From positions 10,664,001-10,728,000 of the forward strand of contig NC_063257.1 in NCBI RefSeq assembly GCF_019578655.1: a stretch of DNA of 64,000 bases, given 5' to 3'. Source of the DNA: Ricinus communis. Taxonomy: Eukaryota; Streptophyta; Magnoliopsida; Malpighiales; Euphorbiaceae. The position numbers were made by a program, and so were the translations under genes. Under the pieces are notes generated by a model, which was not told the origin of the DNA, did not search any database, and was given only the letters and a program-made list of their open reading frames with translations. Position 1 is the first letter of the stretch; every line of letters starts with the position of its first letter. This document shows positions 1-11,763 of this stretch, piece by piece.

Positions 1-1959
1 ATAACAATTAACAATTAAGAGTAAGACATCAGGCAACTCATGTGGAAAACTGATTATATTTGGTATTATTATAACATTACTATAATAATACTTATATTAT
101 CTTCATTAATTAATAATCCAGTAAAATTATTTACATTGCGATACTAATAACCAAATTAAGCATAAACTTCTAAAATAGCATATTAAAATCAAACTTAGCA
201 ATAGTGCAATGATTAAATGACTTTAACTCACAGAATTGGGCGACCTCATAGCTCTGCTCCGGTGCCTCAGTTGGAGCGAGCCGAATGCATGATCATCTAA
301 TCACGGAAAACAATTTATCAAAACACTGAAACAATCGATCATTAATCCTAGGTCTAGACTCCTAGGACTGACTGTCTATGAATCTCGACTCGGGAGAATT
401 CTACCGAAAATCCGGCAGAACCTCCCCTACAACACGAACATTACCCCCCGTAAAAACGGGTCCAGGACCTGCCAGAAAAACACTCCAAATATCCAACAAT
501 TTAAACAACGGGAGTCGGGTCCCCAAACTTTACTATTTCCCGACTCCACCACACAGCACAAAATACGAGGCAGGCAAACTGACAGACAATTATTTATGAC
601 TCACAAATATCATCAAATACTCAATATAACCCAATAGACACAAATTTAAAATCAAAGGATTTCCAAGATCAACGGCCAGAGAAAATTACCGAGACGCTTG
701 GTCGACTCGCCGCCGGAGTCCGATCGACGATCTAGACACACCATCGGACTCACAACGACGCGCTGACGATGATTCCCACTTCCGATTTTTCGATCTGACA
801 TCCAATCATCCGGAGAAATTTGCGGACGATCACGGCTGTCAATTTGCAAACGAAGTCCGATTGCCACGAAACCAGTGCCATCGCGAAGCTTGAGCTGAAG
901 AGAGTCGGGATATGTCCTCCGATCATCCATCCTCCGCCGGAGCTCACCGAAAAAGCTGAAAAACCTCGGCTGCCTCCATTTTCTCTCTCCACCGGATCTT
1001 CCGTTTCCGGCCACCACTGTCGACACCGCTGCTGCCAAAACAAGGCCAAGAGCGAGAGGAGTCGATCGGCACCAAGATCAATACCGACGCCGGGCGCCAA
1101 GACGGCCGGCAAGGAAGCTTCTACCATCTTCCTCCTCGCTGGCCGCCATCGCCCCGTGGCGCCGGTAGTCGCTGCTGACGCCATGGCCAACCCCTGGCTT
1201 CCCGCCGCAGCCTCCTTCTTCTCAAGCGCTCCTCCCTCTCCCGACCTCTCTTCTCCCCCGATTTTCTTTCCTTTCAATATCGACATTTTGCCCCTGAACT
1301 TTTTCTTATTACGGTTTGGTCCCTCAACTTTCTTAATTACTTACAATTCCATCCAGTAAAATTCTAATTTAACCCCTAAACTTTCCTTTAGCCTTTCAAT
1401 TAAGTTCTCAACTAATTAATTTGGGCCAAATCCGAATTATTGAAAATACACAATTACAAAAATACCCCTGACCGACATATTTATTTACAAAAATACCAAA
1501 CTCACAAATTTCCATTAAAACCCCATAAAAATAACATTATACTTTCAATCCTTATTCCAAAATAAATTTCCAATTTAGTCCTAACACACAATTAAATTAA
1601 ATAATCAATTTCCAACTTAAAATTTAATACTACTAATTAATTATAATAACAATTTTCCCAAAATTCTTTTATAAAAACATCCTTTATAATTTCTTCCAAA
1701 ATTTTTCAATATATAATTTTACTTATATAAATATGCATTTGGAAAAATTTTGAATAACCAAAATATAATCATTTGTCAAATAATTTACTTGAATAATTTC
1801 TTAAAATTTCAGACTAGTTGGGTATAGAAAATAACTCATTTATTTGATTAATATTAAATTTTTCATTAAATCATTTCAAATTAAACCCAATAAAAATGAA
1901 GCTAAAATTAACTTAAATAAAAACTCATTATTAAATATATAAAATTTCCGGGTGTTACA
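1..1959 (-). mobile_element. LTR of a Ty3/gypsy-like retrotransposon (partial)
   Basis: Read on the minus strand, the segment begins at 1959 with TGTAACACCCGG, a start typical of plant Ty3/gypsy LTRs, particularly Tekay/Del-like ones. It holds a GC-rich block at about 650-1270 inside otherwise AT-rich sequence, plus stretches of the kind common in such LTRs (about 1300-1420, 'fixed loss of reading frame' sequence rich in CCCT and ACCCC). The opposite end lies outside the window or could not be recognised, so LTR length, internal domains and whether it is a solo LTR cannot be told. The flanking pentamer at 1960-1964 (AGAAG) would be one half of a target duplication. No gag or pol coding is visible. 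Overlapping open frames on both strands at 652-1359 are explained by GC-rich composition. Confidence 0.6.
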
Positions 1960-3879
1960 AGAAGTAATTTTCAAGCTATAGATGTCCATAAATAGATAAA
2001 GACCGGTGAGAAAATTCCAACCAATTAAATATAAAACCAAAACATATCAGGATGTATAAATTTTATTTTTAAAATAAAATATCAATCTTTAATATAGCAA
2101 TCCATAGCATTTAATTTCCTATACGTATAGGCTTTTATTGTTCCACAGTAATTAGGTACCTTCTGGTAAATCATTTATATGCAATCAATTCCTTAAACTT
2201 TCTAATTAGTGTTTCATTGTTACATATATTGATTTAATTCATAAGCTCATATTTACATTCATAGCCATTAGTATACAATAATTTAGTTAGGCATGAGAAC
2301 ATAAAAATATTTTATGGTTTCACCGTCTGATAATTTTCAGTATATGATTCTTTTCAAACAAGGTATGCAGTTAAAATTGTGAGAAAAAAGTATTTCACTA
2401 TTAAAAATATCAATTCGCAAGAATTTAGCTATTTTCACTTCGATGAGCCATTATTATCATATTTTTTGTGTTTGATAATATGTGTTTAGAGCTTAATAAC
2501 TCAAAACGTCATTGTTTGATTGTTAAATTGATCTCATCGAGAGCAATTTAAACTGCAATTTAACAGTCAAATTATAGAATTAGGAGTTGTTAAACTTCAA
2601 ACTCATGTTATCAAGCACATGCAATGTAATAATGATGGTTGATTAAACTGAAGGTGACTGAAACCTTATGAATTAATACTTTTTAACCGTGATACAAAAC
2701 TATAGAAAAAAATAATAAAAAAATAAAAGATGTATCTAAAAAATGTAAAGAAAGAAATATATAGTATTTTTTCCCTCAAATAAAAAAGCATCAAATCACA
2801 AAATAATTTTTTGAAATTTACCCATAATTTAAAATATATATAAAAGATAAATCATGGTTCAGCAAGTATGACTTTACAGTCGAGCATATAAAAGGGATAA
2901 GAAACCTAATCCCGGATTTCTTATCCAGGCTTTCTAAACATCAGAATCAGCCTATAGTCCTTCTCACCTCTACCATAAATCTTCCCATAATTTTTATGGC
3001 ATCCTCATCTTCCAGAACCAACCTGCAGCCTCCTTCACTACCAGATCTTCCCTTAAAAATAATAAAAATATATAAAAATGATACTAATAAAATATTAAAA
3101 AAATATAATAATACAAGTTAAAAATATATATAAATAAAAGATTTATAGAAAGATCATAAAAATTTAAAAAGAAAAAAAGAAATTATGACCATATAATATA
3201 TTTTCCGGGGTGATGCATTATTGCGATTTAGTAGAACCTTACACTCCACTTCCTATTCATTTGACCATATAATATATTTTCATTTATAATTCTGAGTTTA
3301 CTTTTTCTCTTTCAAAATATTGACTTTATTATTGTTTTTTTTCGTCTCCCTAAACTGATTAGTATCTATCACTGCACACTCAAGTCCGAGTACTTATTTC
3401 CCTTTGTGACTCTAATGTCTGTCTTTTTTTTTTTAAGGACCATTTTCTTGACAATGAGATTAGAGAATGCATACACATCCAATAGAATTTTTATAAAATA
3501 ATAATTTTGAGATAAAAAAATTATTATTTTATAGAAGTTATTATTTTATTATATTAATTTATCGATAAATTATTATTTATTATTTTAAAGAATAGTTAAT
3601 ATTTTGTACATTATTTTTTATTAAATTTATATAAAATTAATGAAAAAATTAAAAAATTTAGAAATGATTTTTAATATTCTAGATGTATGATGGACGATGG
3701 TGTATTGTATTAGAATATGAAGTGTTTCAAGTATACAATAAAATATTTATAAATAGAAATATATACTTTAACTTCATATATCAAAATATAAAAATTCATT
3801 TATATCTTCTCCTCGTGACTTCTCTAGCGTTTGTCTTTTTTATTTTAGGACCATTTTTCTTTGCAATGAGATTAGAGAA

Positions 3880-3915
<36 letters not shown>

Positions 3916-4863
3916 AAATAATTATAAATTTAGTGTCTTACTTTTTAATTTTTTTTATTTTAGTGTTTGAATTTTTTTGTTCAATTAAATATTTGAACCT
4001 GTTAATTTATATATATTATAATGTCTTTTACAGATTTTATAGGTTAAAATAATAATTTATTTTATTTTATACATAAAATAATCTAAATATATCCTTATTT
4101 ATAATTTTTTATATTTCTTCTTTTTTTCTTATCCTTTCTCTATTTTCTATTAAATATTCTTTTAGCACTAAAAAATATTTTAAGTTTCTTTAGTTTTTAT
4201 TCAATTTTAAAAAAAATTTATTCATCATATTTTGATTTCTAAAGTTTATTTTTTATGACATTTAATATTTTTTTCTTTTTTTTCTTATTATTTTAAAGTA
4301 AAATATATTTTTTACTTTTACTTTTTGAGGTGAATGCATGAAAATAGAAAAAAAAACAAGCAAATAATGTTTTCAGTTTTTATTTGAATGAATGAGAAAA
4401 ATAAAATAATTTTTTTCTTTTAATCTTTTTATCAACAAATAAAATCTAAAAATAGTAGTATTGAAAATGGATAAAATAAAAAATAAAAGAAATATGATAT
4501 TATTTTAAAGAAGAATATTTAAGTCAATTTACTATTTAAAATAAGTCAAATAAATATTTTGACCTGTAAAACCGGCTAGAGACACTATATTAAATATTTT
4601 TTAGGAGGTTTAAACACTTAATTAAATAAAAAAAATTAAACACGAAGATAGAAAATGCTCTATGGTATTGAAAATTTTACTTTCAATTCAAACTGAACGT
4701 ACCAAATCCATAAATTAAATGATGAACCATTTTTAAATTATTATTTTCTTCTCTAATAATCTTATGTTTCTGTCTTTATAAAAGCAAATTCCTTTTGTGG
4801 AAATGAATATTGGTGATTTTGTTTTCTCTAATTTATTTGTCTTTCTATCTTAGGACATTTTTC

Positions 4864-4915
<52 letters not shown>

Positions 4916-5517
4916 AAAAGGCTTTACATTATTGAAAATTCTATTTCTAATTCAAATCCAAAACAAATGATGGACTAATCCATAAATTATACAGTGAACT
5001 ATTTTTGAGTTATTATCTACTTATCTAACTCATAATTTTATGTTCAAAGACTCCTTATAGAAGAGAGGTAGTATTTTATTTTTATAAGGAAAGAGTCTTC
5101 AAATGATATAAAGCTTAAACCCTTTTTATTTTTAATCAATATAGAATATAATATTATTCTATATTTAATAATTTATCTTTATAGAAAAAGCTTTTAATGG
5201 AGAGAGGTGTTCAAATTCTCTTTTACTCTTAATTAATGTAGAATGTAATTTCATTATATATTCCAGAGGAGAGGACTTTAAGTCTTATGAATGAATAATG
5301 CCAATAATTATTAACCAAACTATAGACTATACCATGACACACTCTTAATATATTATCCACTTAATTCGTAGTTTTTTTCTTTATAAAAAGAAAGCCCTCA
5401 ATAAAGAAAGTTGTAATATTAATCTTTCTCCTCTGAATCTTTATTAATATGAAATGTGTTATTTTTCACTAATCATTTGGAAAAATAAATAAATTTGAGT
5501 AAAGGGTTCTTTTAGCT
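1960..5517. other. AT-rich intergenic DNA with degenerate repeats, no gene seen
   Basis: The stretch is strongly AT-rich with no convincing coding frame. A somewhat GC-richer patch at about 2890-3055 has no recognisable product. From about 3400 to 5450 several diverged local duplications follow one another and are listed separately. The open frame at 3683-3970 is low-complexity and ends in an AT microsatellite, so it is not treated as a gene. Confidence 0.7.
3405..5055. repeat. Degenerate local duplications with AT microsatellites
   Basis: A unit of about 70 bp at 3405-3474 recurs at 3814-3884, and a weaker third copy lies at about 4811-4868; all share a TTAGGACCATTTTTCTTG-like core and the first two share ATTAGAGAATGCAT. 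A second unit of about 130 bp at 4651-4780 recurs at about 4915-5055, sharing ATTGAAAATT and CCATAAATTA stretches. Pure AT tracts lie at 3883-3912 (15 repeats) and 4868-4913 (23 repeats), each directly after a copy of the first unit. This looks like one repeat unit, including its AT tract, that duplicated and then diverged. Confidence 0.6.
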
Positions 5518-5525
5518 ACCTTGAC

Positions 5526-6963
5526 TAGGGCTGAGCACGGATCGGTCCACTTCGGTTATCTATAAATCACTAGTACCATACCAAATCTCGGTTCTTTTAA
5601 AATTAAAGGTACCAGTATCATACCAAGCATAAAAGGATCCGTACCGTATTGTACCAATTTTTACGGTTAAATACAGTTCGATTTGGTGCTATTTTTGGTT
5701 CTAAGAAATTTCAAAAAGATACAACTTTAATCTCATATTTAATCAAACACATTTAGAGAAAATATGATTACCAACCTAAAGAAAGTAGCATGAAAATCTG
5801 AATTAAAATTGCAATCACATTCTTAACAACCTGTTTTGTAATTTAGTCACTTGCAAGTATAATAATTCATTCAATGTTCAAATACAAACCATTAAAATAT
5901 ATGTTACTGCTAGCATAAAAATATTTTACAGATGACAATCATTAAAATAAAATATTTTTCACAGTTGTAACTAACAATCTACCCATAAAACAAATATAAA
6001 AAAGAAAAAATAAAAAAATATTCGGGATTGAACAATGACGGGACATTTATGGGCAGAGAGAGCGCTAAAGAGAAGATGTCTACGCGAACCAATTCTTGTT
6101 TCTGCATTTTTGCGAGCCAATTATGCGTGGCGCTAAAGAGGAAGACGTGTAGGCGAGCCAATTTCTTCCTTTTTCCTTTTGATTTTCTGTCTAGAAATTT
6201 GCCTTAGGGATTTTGTCTTTCTGAATTGGAAATTGAGAGGTGTAGCGGTGTGTTCTAAAGAGGAAGACGTCTACATGAGTGAATTTCTTCCTTCTTCCTT
6301 TTGATTTTCTATTCAGAAATTTGCCTTAGGAATTTTATCTTTCTGAATTGCAAAATGGAAGGTGCGGCGGTGTATTCTAAAGAGGAAAATGGTGTGCTCA
6401 AATTGTTAGGTGTATGCTTGTAGTATGTGGTAAGAAAAGATATTAGAGTTAAGTTAGTAGATAATAAATTATAAATTTAATGTTAGAGTATATATATTAG
6501 TATCAGTATACTATATGATATATTAATATATAACTTATATTTTTTTTATAGAGTATAAAGTATATTATAATATTATAGTTATTTTTAATATGTAGTATTT
6601 TTTTATTTTGATAATACTTGCTTGAATTATATAAAATGATAAATATAAAATAATTTTTTATAGAGTATAAAGTATTTTATAAAATACTATTATAGTTATT
6701 TTTAATAGGTATTATTTATATAATATAAATAATTATTAATAAATATATTTAAAAAATTCGGTTCTACGGTTTGGTCCAGATCAGTACAAGACGGATCGGT
6801 TCTAGTACGATTTTTACTAAAGAACCAGTACCATACTGTAATAGAAAAAAATTCGGATCAGTTCAATTCAGTTATAAATGTTTTTTGGTTATTTCGGTTT
6901 TGATATTTTTCGGTACGGTTATTCCGTTCGGGCGGGAATCACCGAGATTCATGCTCAGCCCTA
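5526..6963. mobile_element. Non-autonomous hAT-superfamily DNA transposon, 1438 bp
   Basis: The element is bounded by a perfect 12-bp terminal inverted repeat, TAGGGCTGAGCA at 5526 and its complement ending at 6963. It is flanked by an identical 8-bp direct repeat, ACCTTGAC, at 5518-5525 and 6964-6971. An 8-bp target duplication with short inverted termini is the signature of hAT transposons. Subterminal DNA also pairs imperfectly, with CGGATCGGT-type and GGTTCTTTTA/AAAGAACC-type motifs near both ends. No transposase frame is present, so it must have been mobilised in trans. The interior carries a 122-bp tandem repeat. The perfect target duplication suggests a fairly recent insertion. Confidence 0.88.
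6063..6396. repeat. 122-bp tandem repeat inside the hAT element
   Basis: Units beginning CTAAAGAGGAAGACGT start at 6133 and 6255, with a partial third at 6377, giving an exact period of 122 bp. A shorter degenerate precursor begins near 6064 (CTAAAGAGAAGATGT). The two full units share the TTCTTCCTT, TTTGATTTTCT, AGAAATTTGCCTTAGG and TCTTTCTGAATTG blocks with only a few substitutions. Internal tandem arrays are common in non-autonomous hAT derivatives. Confidence 0.85.
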
Positions 6964-6971
6964 ACCTTGAC

Positions 6972-9448
6972 AGCTATCCAAATACTAACATGAGATAAGT
7001 CCTTCGACTGTTGCCTTCAAAAACACTAGAGACATTGCCAAATATTTTAAGTTATAAATTATAAATATTTTAAATTTCGTCGTATAAAAATATTTTTTAT
7101 ATATAGTAATATTTACATATATACTTTTTATTTGTGTTTTTTTATCCGATATACTTAATCATTGCTTGACTTGGACAAAAATGTTATGAAAGTCGAGCTT
7201 TCTCATATATACGAGAACAAAATTCAAATAGATTGTTGTCACGAAATTTAGGTAAGATGCATATTTAGATATTTTAAAATTATTTAACTATTTTAATTTT
7301 TTAATTTAATTTAATAAATATTTAAATTTTATTTTTATAATTTTTTATACATTTTTAATTTTTAATTTAACTTAATAGATATTCAAATTTTAATTATTGA
7401 TAATACTAAAGCTCCTAATACATAATACACACGGACATGTTAGATAAAGCCATATGTCAAAAGGTATTTAAATATTTTACAAAAATTATAAATTAAGATA
7501 TCTATTTAATTATAGTAAAAATTAAAATATTAAAATGACTAAATAATTAAAATTCAGGTGTCTAAATATATATTTAGGTTTAAAATTAATAGGAAAATTT
7601 AGAACATAAGACTATGTTATGCTTGGATTAAAATGCATACTTTTGTAATGACTTTTTATTTTTATCTAGATCATTAAGGGAGTTTAAGTATTCTACTTTT
7701 TATTTTTTTATCTCAATGGATCAAATTATCTAGATCAATTGGAGTAAATAAAAACTTCATCTTTATTACATTTAAGCTTCGTATTTTTCCATCCATAGAT
7801 ATCATAATGTGATTCTAATTTTATAATTAAGTCCTAAATAATTTTAATCTTTTACAATTAAACCTAAATTAGGTGAATTAGGGTGCGGTCATAAGGGAGC
7901 CCTAGGGGCAATTATGTTATTATTCTAGTTGTAATGCTATTATAATTATATGAGAACTTAAACTTTATGTTACTACTAGTACTTAAAAATGGAGATCTAA
8001 TGGCTATTGATAATAGTCTTGAATTTTATGTTACTATAATCAAAGTTTTTAAATTTGGTATATGATTTCAAATGAATACAAAATTTAATTGAGATTTATA
8101 TGGAAATTTTTGGTTAAATTGCAACAACTGTTTGTATTAAGAAAGTTGAAATTGAACTAAATAGTATGTCTTTAATTAGGAAAGATTGATATATAATTAA
8201 TATATCAATTAATAAGTTATATTTCTAATTATATAATGAATTATGTCCTAAAATGTGGTATATGAATTATATATTTATTACTAATTTATAGAAATACAAT
8301 TAATATCTTAATGAATAATATTGGAAACAATAAAAGAATCCTAAAATATTTTGAAAACTAAAATACTGAATTTGATAATAATATCATTAATTATGTTATT
8401 TACTAAATTCTTATTATATGTATTTAATTAATTATTAACAATATATATATATATATGTATGTAGATTTTCTCAAATGAAAACTGCATTTTAAATTTTTTG
8501 AATTAAAAAAATATTAATCAAAGTAATACAATAACAAATAAGGTTCTTTAAAATAGTATTGAAAGCTTATATAGAAGATTCCTATCAAAAAGAAGAGAAA
8601 GGAAAACAATATAGAAGATTTAGAAACAGCAAATTACCTTTTACATAATTATCTTTCTATTAATTGTTTTCACAATTAATAAAGACATAAAAATGGAAAA
8701 TAACTTTGAGTTGCAGCAATTTGATACTTTATTTAAATAATTTTATATCTATAAATTGAGTCTGATAATAAATTCTATTTAAAAATTTGGTTATCTCTTT
8801 ATCTGAATTTATAATAATAAAGAAAAAAAAACAGGTATATGAAATTAATTATTAAAAGGTTGAGAAGAAGAAGAATTGCAGTACCTTTCTTCATATAATA
8901 GAATATGCTCAAATTTTCTTTTCAATTGTTAAATCTCAAAAGGCCTAACATTTCTACCAAATCTAAAGATCCTCTTTGGGACGGTAAAACCATGCACTTA
9001 ACACTAAAAGACATTTAAATGACTTCGTGACATGACAAAATAACAAAAAAAAAAAGATACCTTTGATACCATTAAGTGAAAAGAATGATTGCTTTTCCAA
9101 AAGTAAAGATTTTGAATTTAATATTTTAAAAATCTTTTATATATAAAAAAAAAAACTGTTTCTATTGTGTAATTTATAACCAATTATACCTTTTATGAAT
9201 AAGAAAATAACAAAAGAGATCATAGTTTAACATGTGAATCATAATAATTTAATTATTCTAATTTTTAGTTTAATTTAATAGATGCTTTAGAATTTTTTAG
9301 ATAATTTTAACTTTTAATTTAATTTTTAAATAATTAAAATTTATCTTCTAGTAATATTTAAATATTTAAAGTAATAAATAAAAATATATTAAATAAAATT
9401 ATATACAAAAATTATTTAGATATCATAAAATAATTCAAAATATTAAAA

Positions 9449-9480
<32 letters not shown>

Positions 9481-10140
9481 ATAATAACAAGACTAATTTT
9501 ACTTACATTCAATATACTATAACAAGTTGAAAAATAATATACTGTAAAATCTCTATATAGTCATATATTTAAAATTAAATAAAATTTATGATTATAACTT
9601 AATAGAAATTTAAATATTATTTTTTTTAGATTTTATATTTAATATTGTTAGTAAAATGACAGAAATCAAATATAAAATATATAAATATCTCGTTATATTA
9701 TATAAATAAAATAATTTTACAGTAAGATAAAATATACGTAATATATATTTTTAAGTTATATATAGAAATTATTACATAGAGTATATTTTATTAAGATAAA
9801 TTTAAAAAATATATAATTTATTTCAATAAAAAATTTATTTTTATTTATAACTGGTCGAAATTGAAATCATAATTCTTTTATCACTATATAGTTGTGATTA
9901 TTTCCATATAAAATATTTTTATATTTATATATGTAATAATATATAATTATTTTAAAGTTAATTAATATATGTGAATTATGTACGGTTGCCATGTCTGATG
10001 TATGGATAGGAGAAAAATAAAAAAATATTTCTCTCAAATAATAAAGAAACCGAAATGAAAACAAGAAACAAGAAAGTGATGCAACTTTCATATCCCCACT
10101 ACTAATAAACGAGGGTGACTAAACGCCAATACATACAACC
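6972..10140. other. AT-rich intergenic DNA upstream of CEPR2
   Basis: No coding frame or RNA gene was recognised. It holds a fold-back MITE (about 7255-7580), an AT microsatellite at 9455-9479 and long AT-rich runs. The nearest 1-2 kb presumably includes the promoter of the receptor kinase that follows, but I could not identify individual elements with confidence. Confidence 0.6.
7255..7580. mobile_element. Fold-back MITE-like palindrome
   Basis: The left arm (about 7255-7370) and the right arm (about 7455-7580) are imperfect reverse complements over roughly 110 bp: a left-arm ATATTTAGATATTTTAAAATTA-like series pairs with ATTTAGACACCTGAATTTTAATTA read from the right. The centre, about 7390-7450, is unrelated and richer in GC. 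Termini and target duplication could not be fixed, so superfamily is unknown. Related AT-rich fragments seem to occur near 9240-9460. Confidence 0.45.
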
Positions 10141-10922
10141 ACACCAACTTTCTTTCTTCTCTTTCTCTTTCTCTTTCTCTTTCACAGATAATGCTCGTCT
10201 CTACTCATAATTCACTATTGCTTCTTCTCTCCAGATTCTTTTCTCATTCTTCTTCTTCTTCTTCTTCTTCTCCTTTCCTTTTCATTAACTTGTGCTTCTT
10301 TCTTCTTGTTTTATTCTCACCTCTTTTCTTTCCCTTTCTATATTTTTCATTATTATTCTTAGTTCCAATACCAACCACTTCCCTTACTTTCTTCTTTTGA
10401 TTCCTATATATGCTTCTCTCTCTAAACCAACTTTTCCTGATGTACCCACTTACCCAGTAGCGTTAGTCTTCATTATTGTTTGTTCTTGCTTTCTAGTGTT
10501 TTGTTCTTGAGTTCAGTGCACCCAAGAATCCAACTTCCTTTTTTTGTCTCGGGATACAGAGCTTTCTAATTATTATTGCGTACTCCTCCTAAAAATTTGT
10601 ACTTTCTTTTGTTCTACTTCTCTCATCTTACAATACGCTTCCGTTTCTTGGTAGATTCTTGTTTTCTGTTGTCGTTTACTATAACAAAGAACCAATCTTT
10701 TCATTCATCACGAGGTTTTCATTTCTGGTAATTTCTTGAATTTTGCTAAATTTCCATGTTTCTATTCTTGCCTCATTGTAAAAATGGAGGAAAGTTAAGA
10801 ATCAATGTTGAAAGATTATATCTTCTTCTCATCATTGTTTATGTTCATATTTCAGACCTGCAAAAACCAACATGGAACATCAAGAAATTCAGATCCCAAT
10901 TCTCACTAGCAGCTTTCTTCAG
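10140..10922 (+). promoter_or_regulatory. Leader region of CEPR2: pyrimidine tracts and first 5' UTR exon
   Basis: A CTTTCT-repeat pyrimidine patch at about 10149-10183 and a TTC repeat at about 10247-10272 lead into a T/C-rich, non-coding stretch. This ends at a good donor site (CAG/GTACGT, intron from 10923). Pyrimidine patches around transcription starts are common in plants. The exact start is not determinable, and further small introns within the leader are possible. The open frames here (10191-10968) are biased, low-complexity and not conserved-looking. Confidence 0.5.
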
Positions 10923-11731
10923 GTACGTTTTTTCATTTTGTTTCCCTTTTATTTTCTGTTTGGGTTGATGGGTCATCATTGAGACAAATTCTGTATTTGG
11001 GTTTGGTTGTTTTAAGGTATTTGATCAGCTTTCGAAAGCTACTTTCCTTTTTTCTTCTATATGTTGAAGTGATTTATAAGATGTGCTTATGATTGGTTTA
11101 ATCCAGGAATTATTCATATGATTAAACAGTTGATTTTTCACAAATGTTAATTATTACTATTTAGTGGAATTATTACTTTTTTGATTAATTTGTTTTGCTT
11201 AACTTTACTTGCTATACAAACTTAAGCCCATGAATAATAATAACACCACAGATCAATGAAGCAATGACTATTTTATGAGTGACTTTAAAGTATGTACTCT
11301 CATTCCTTTTCTTCTTTTTCTTTCTTCTTATAACAATAATAGTATTATTAATAATAGTAAATATTAATAATAATCCACAGCTAAAGACAAACCTGACGTT
11401 TTAACGTCACCTTGGTCTCTTGCTTTAGTTTCTCTCTTTTGTCTGCTTGTCAACCTAAAGTCTTTTGTTATAGAAATCTTTCCTTTAAGTTAAAAAAGCT
11501 TCTTTTTGTTAATTTTTTTTTTTAAATTTGAGTTTTATATGATTGTTGAGTTGTCAAAATAGATGGGAATTGAGCATGTTCTGATCCTGTATTATGTTAT
11601 CATTTTATTTGTGTGAAGTTCTACAATTTGAGTGTAGAAATTTAATGTAGTATATATGGTATTGATGCCTGGATGTTTTCTTCTGTTCATGTTATTTTCA
11701 GGATGATTGGTTTCTAGTGGCAATGATTTAA
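10872..11731 (+). promoter_or_regulatory. Upstream ORF (spliced, 25 codons) in the CEPR2 leader
   Basis: An ATG at 10872 opens a frame that runs 17 codons to the donor at 10922. After removal of the leader intron (10923-11701) it continues through 11702-11728 and stops at 11729-11731, 32 nt before the receptor start codon at 11764. The peptide starts MEHQEIQIPI and is out of frame with the main protein. Whether it is translated is unknown; it would be expected to lower translation of the receptor. Confidence 0.45.
10923..11701 (+). other. 5' UTR intron of CEPR2 (779 bp)
   Basis: The donor GTACGT at 10923 and the acceptor TTTTCAG ending at 11701 bracket an AT-rich, T-rich stretch with no coding potential. 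The assignment rests on consensus sites and on the position directly before the receptor's first exon. Leader introns of this kind often boost expression in plants. Confidence 0.55.
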
Positions 11732-11763
11732 GCAGCAGCTTAGTCCTTTTTGCTTCCTTTCCA

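Noticed and set aside
652..1359. Long overlapping open frames on both strands (up to 179 aa)
   Set aside because: The block is GC-rich, frames overlap on both strands, and products are low-complexity (Pro/Ser or Arg/Gly-rich) without family motifs. The block lies in a putative LTR.
11707..11763. Extension of the CEPR2 frame upstream of 11764
   Set aside because: The extension begins at a TTG, not an ATG. The ATG at 11764 precedes a normal signal peptide and gives a length matching the family.
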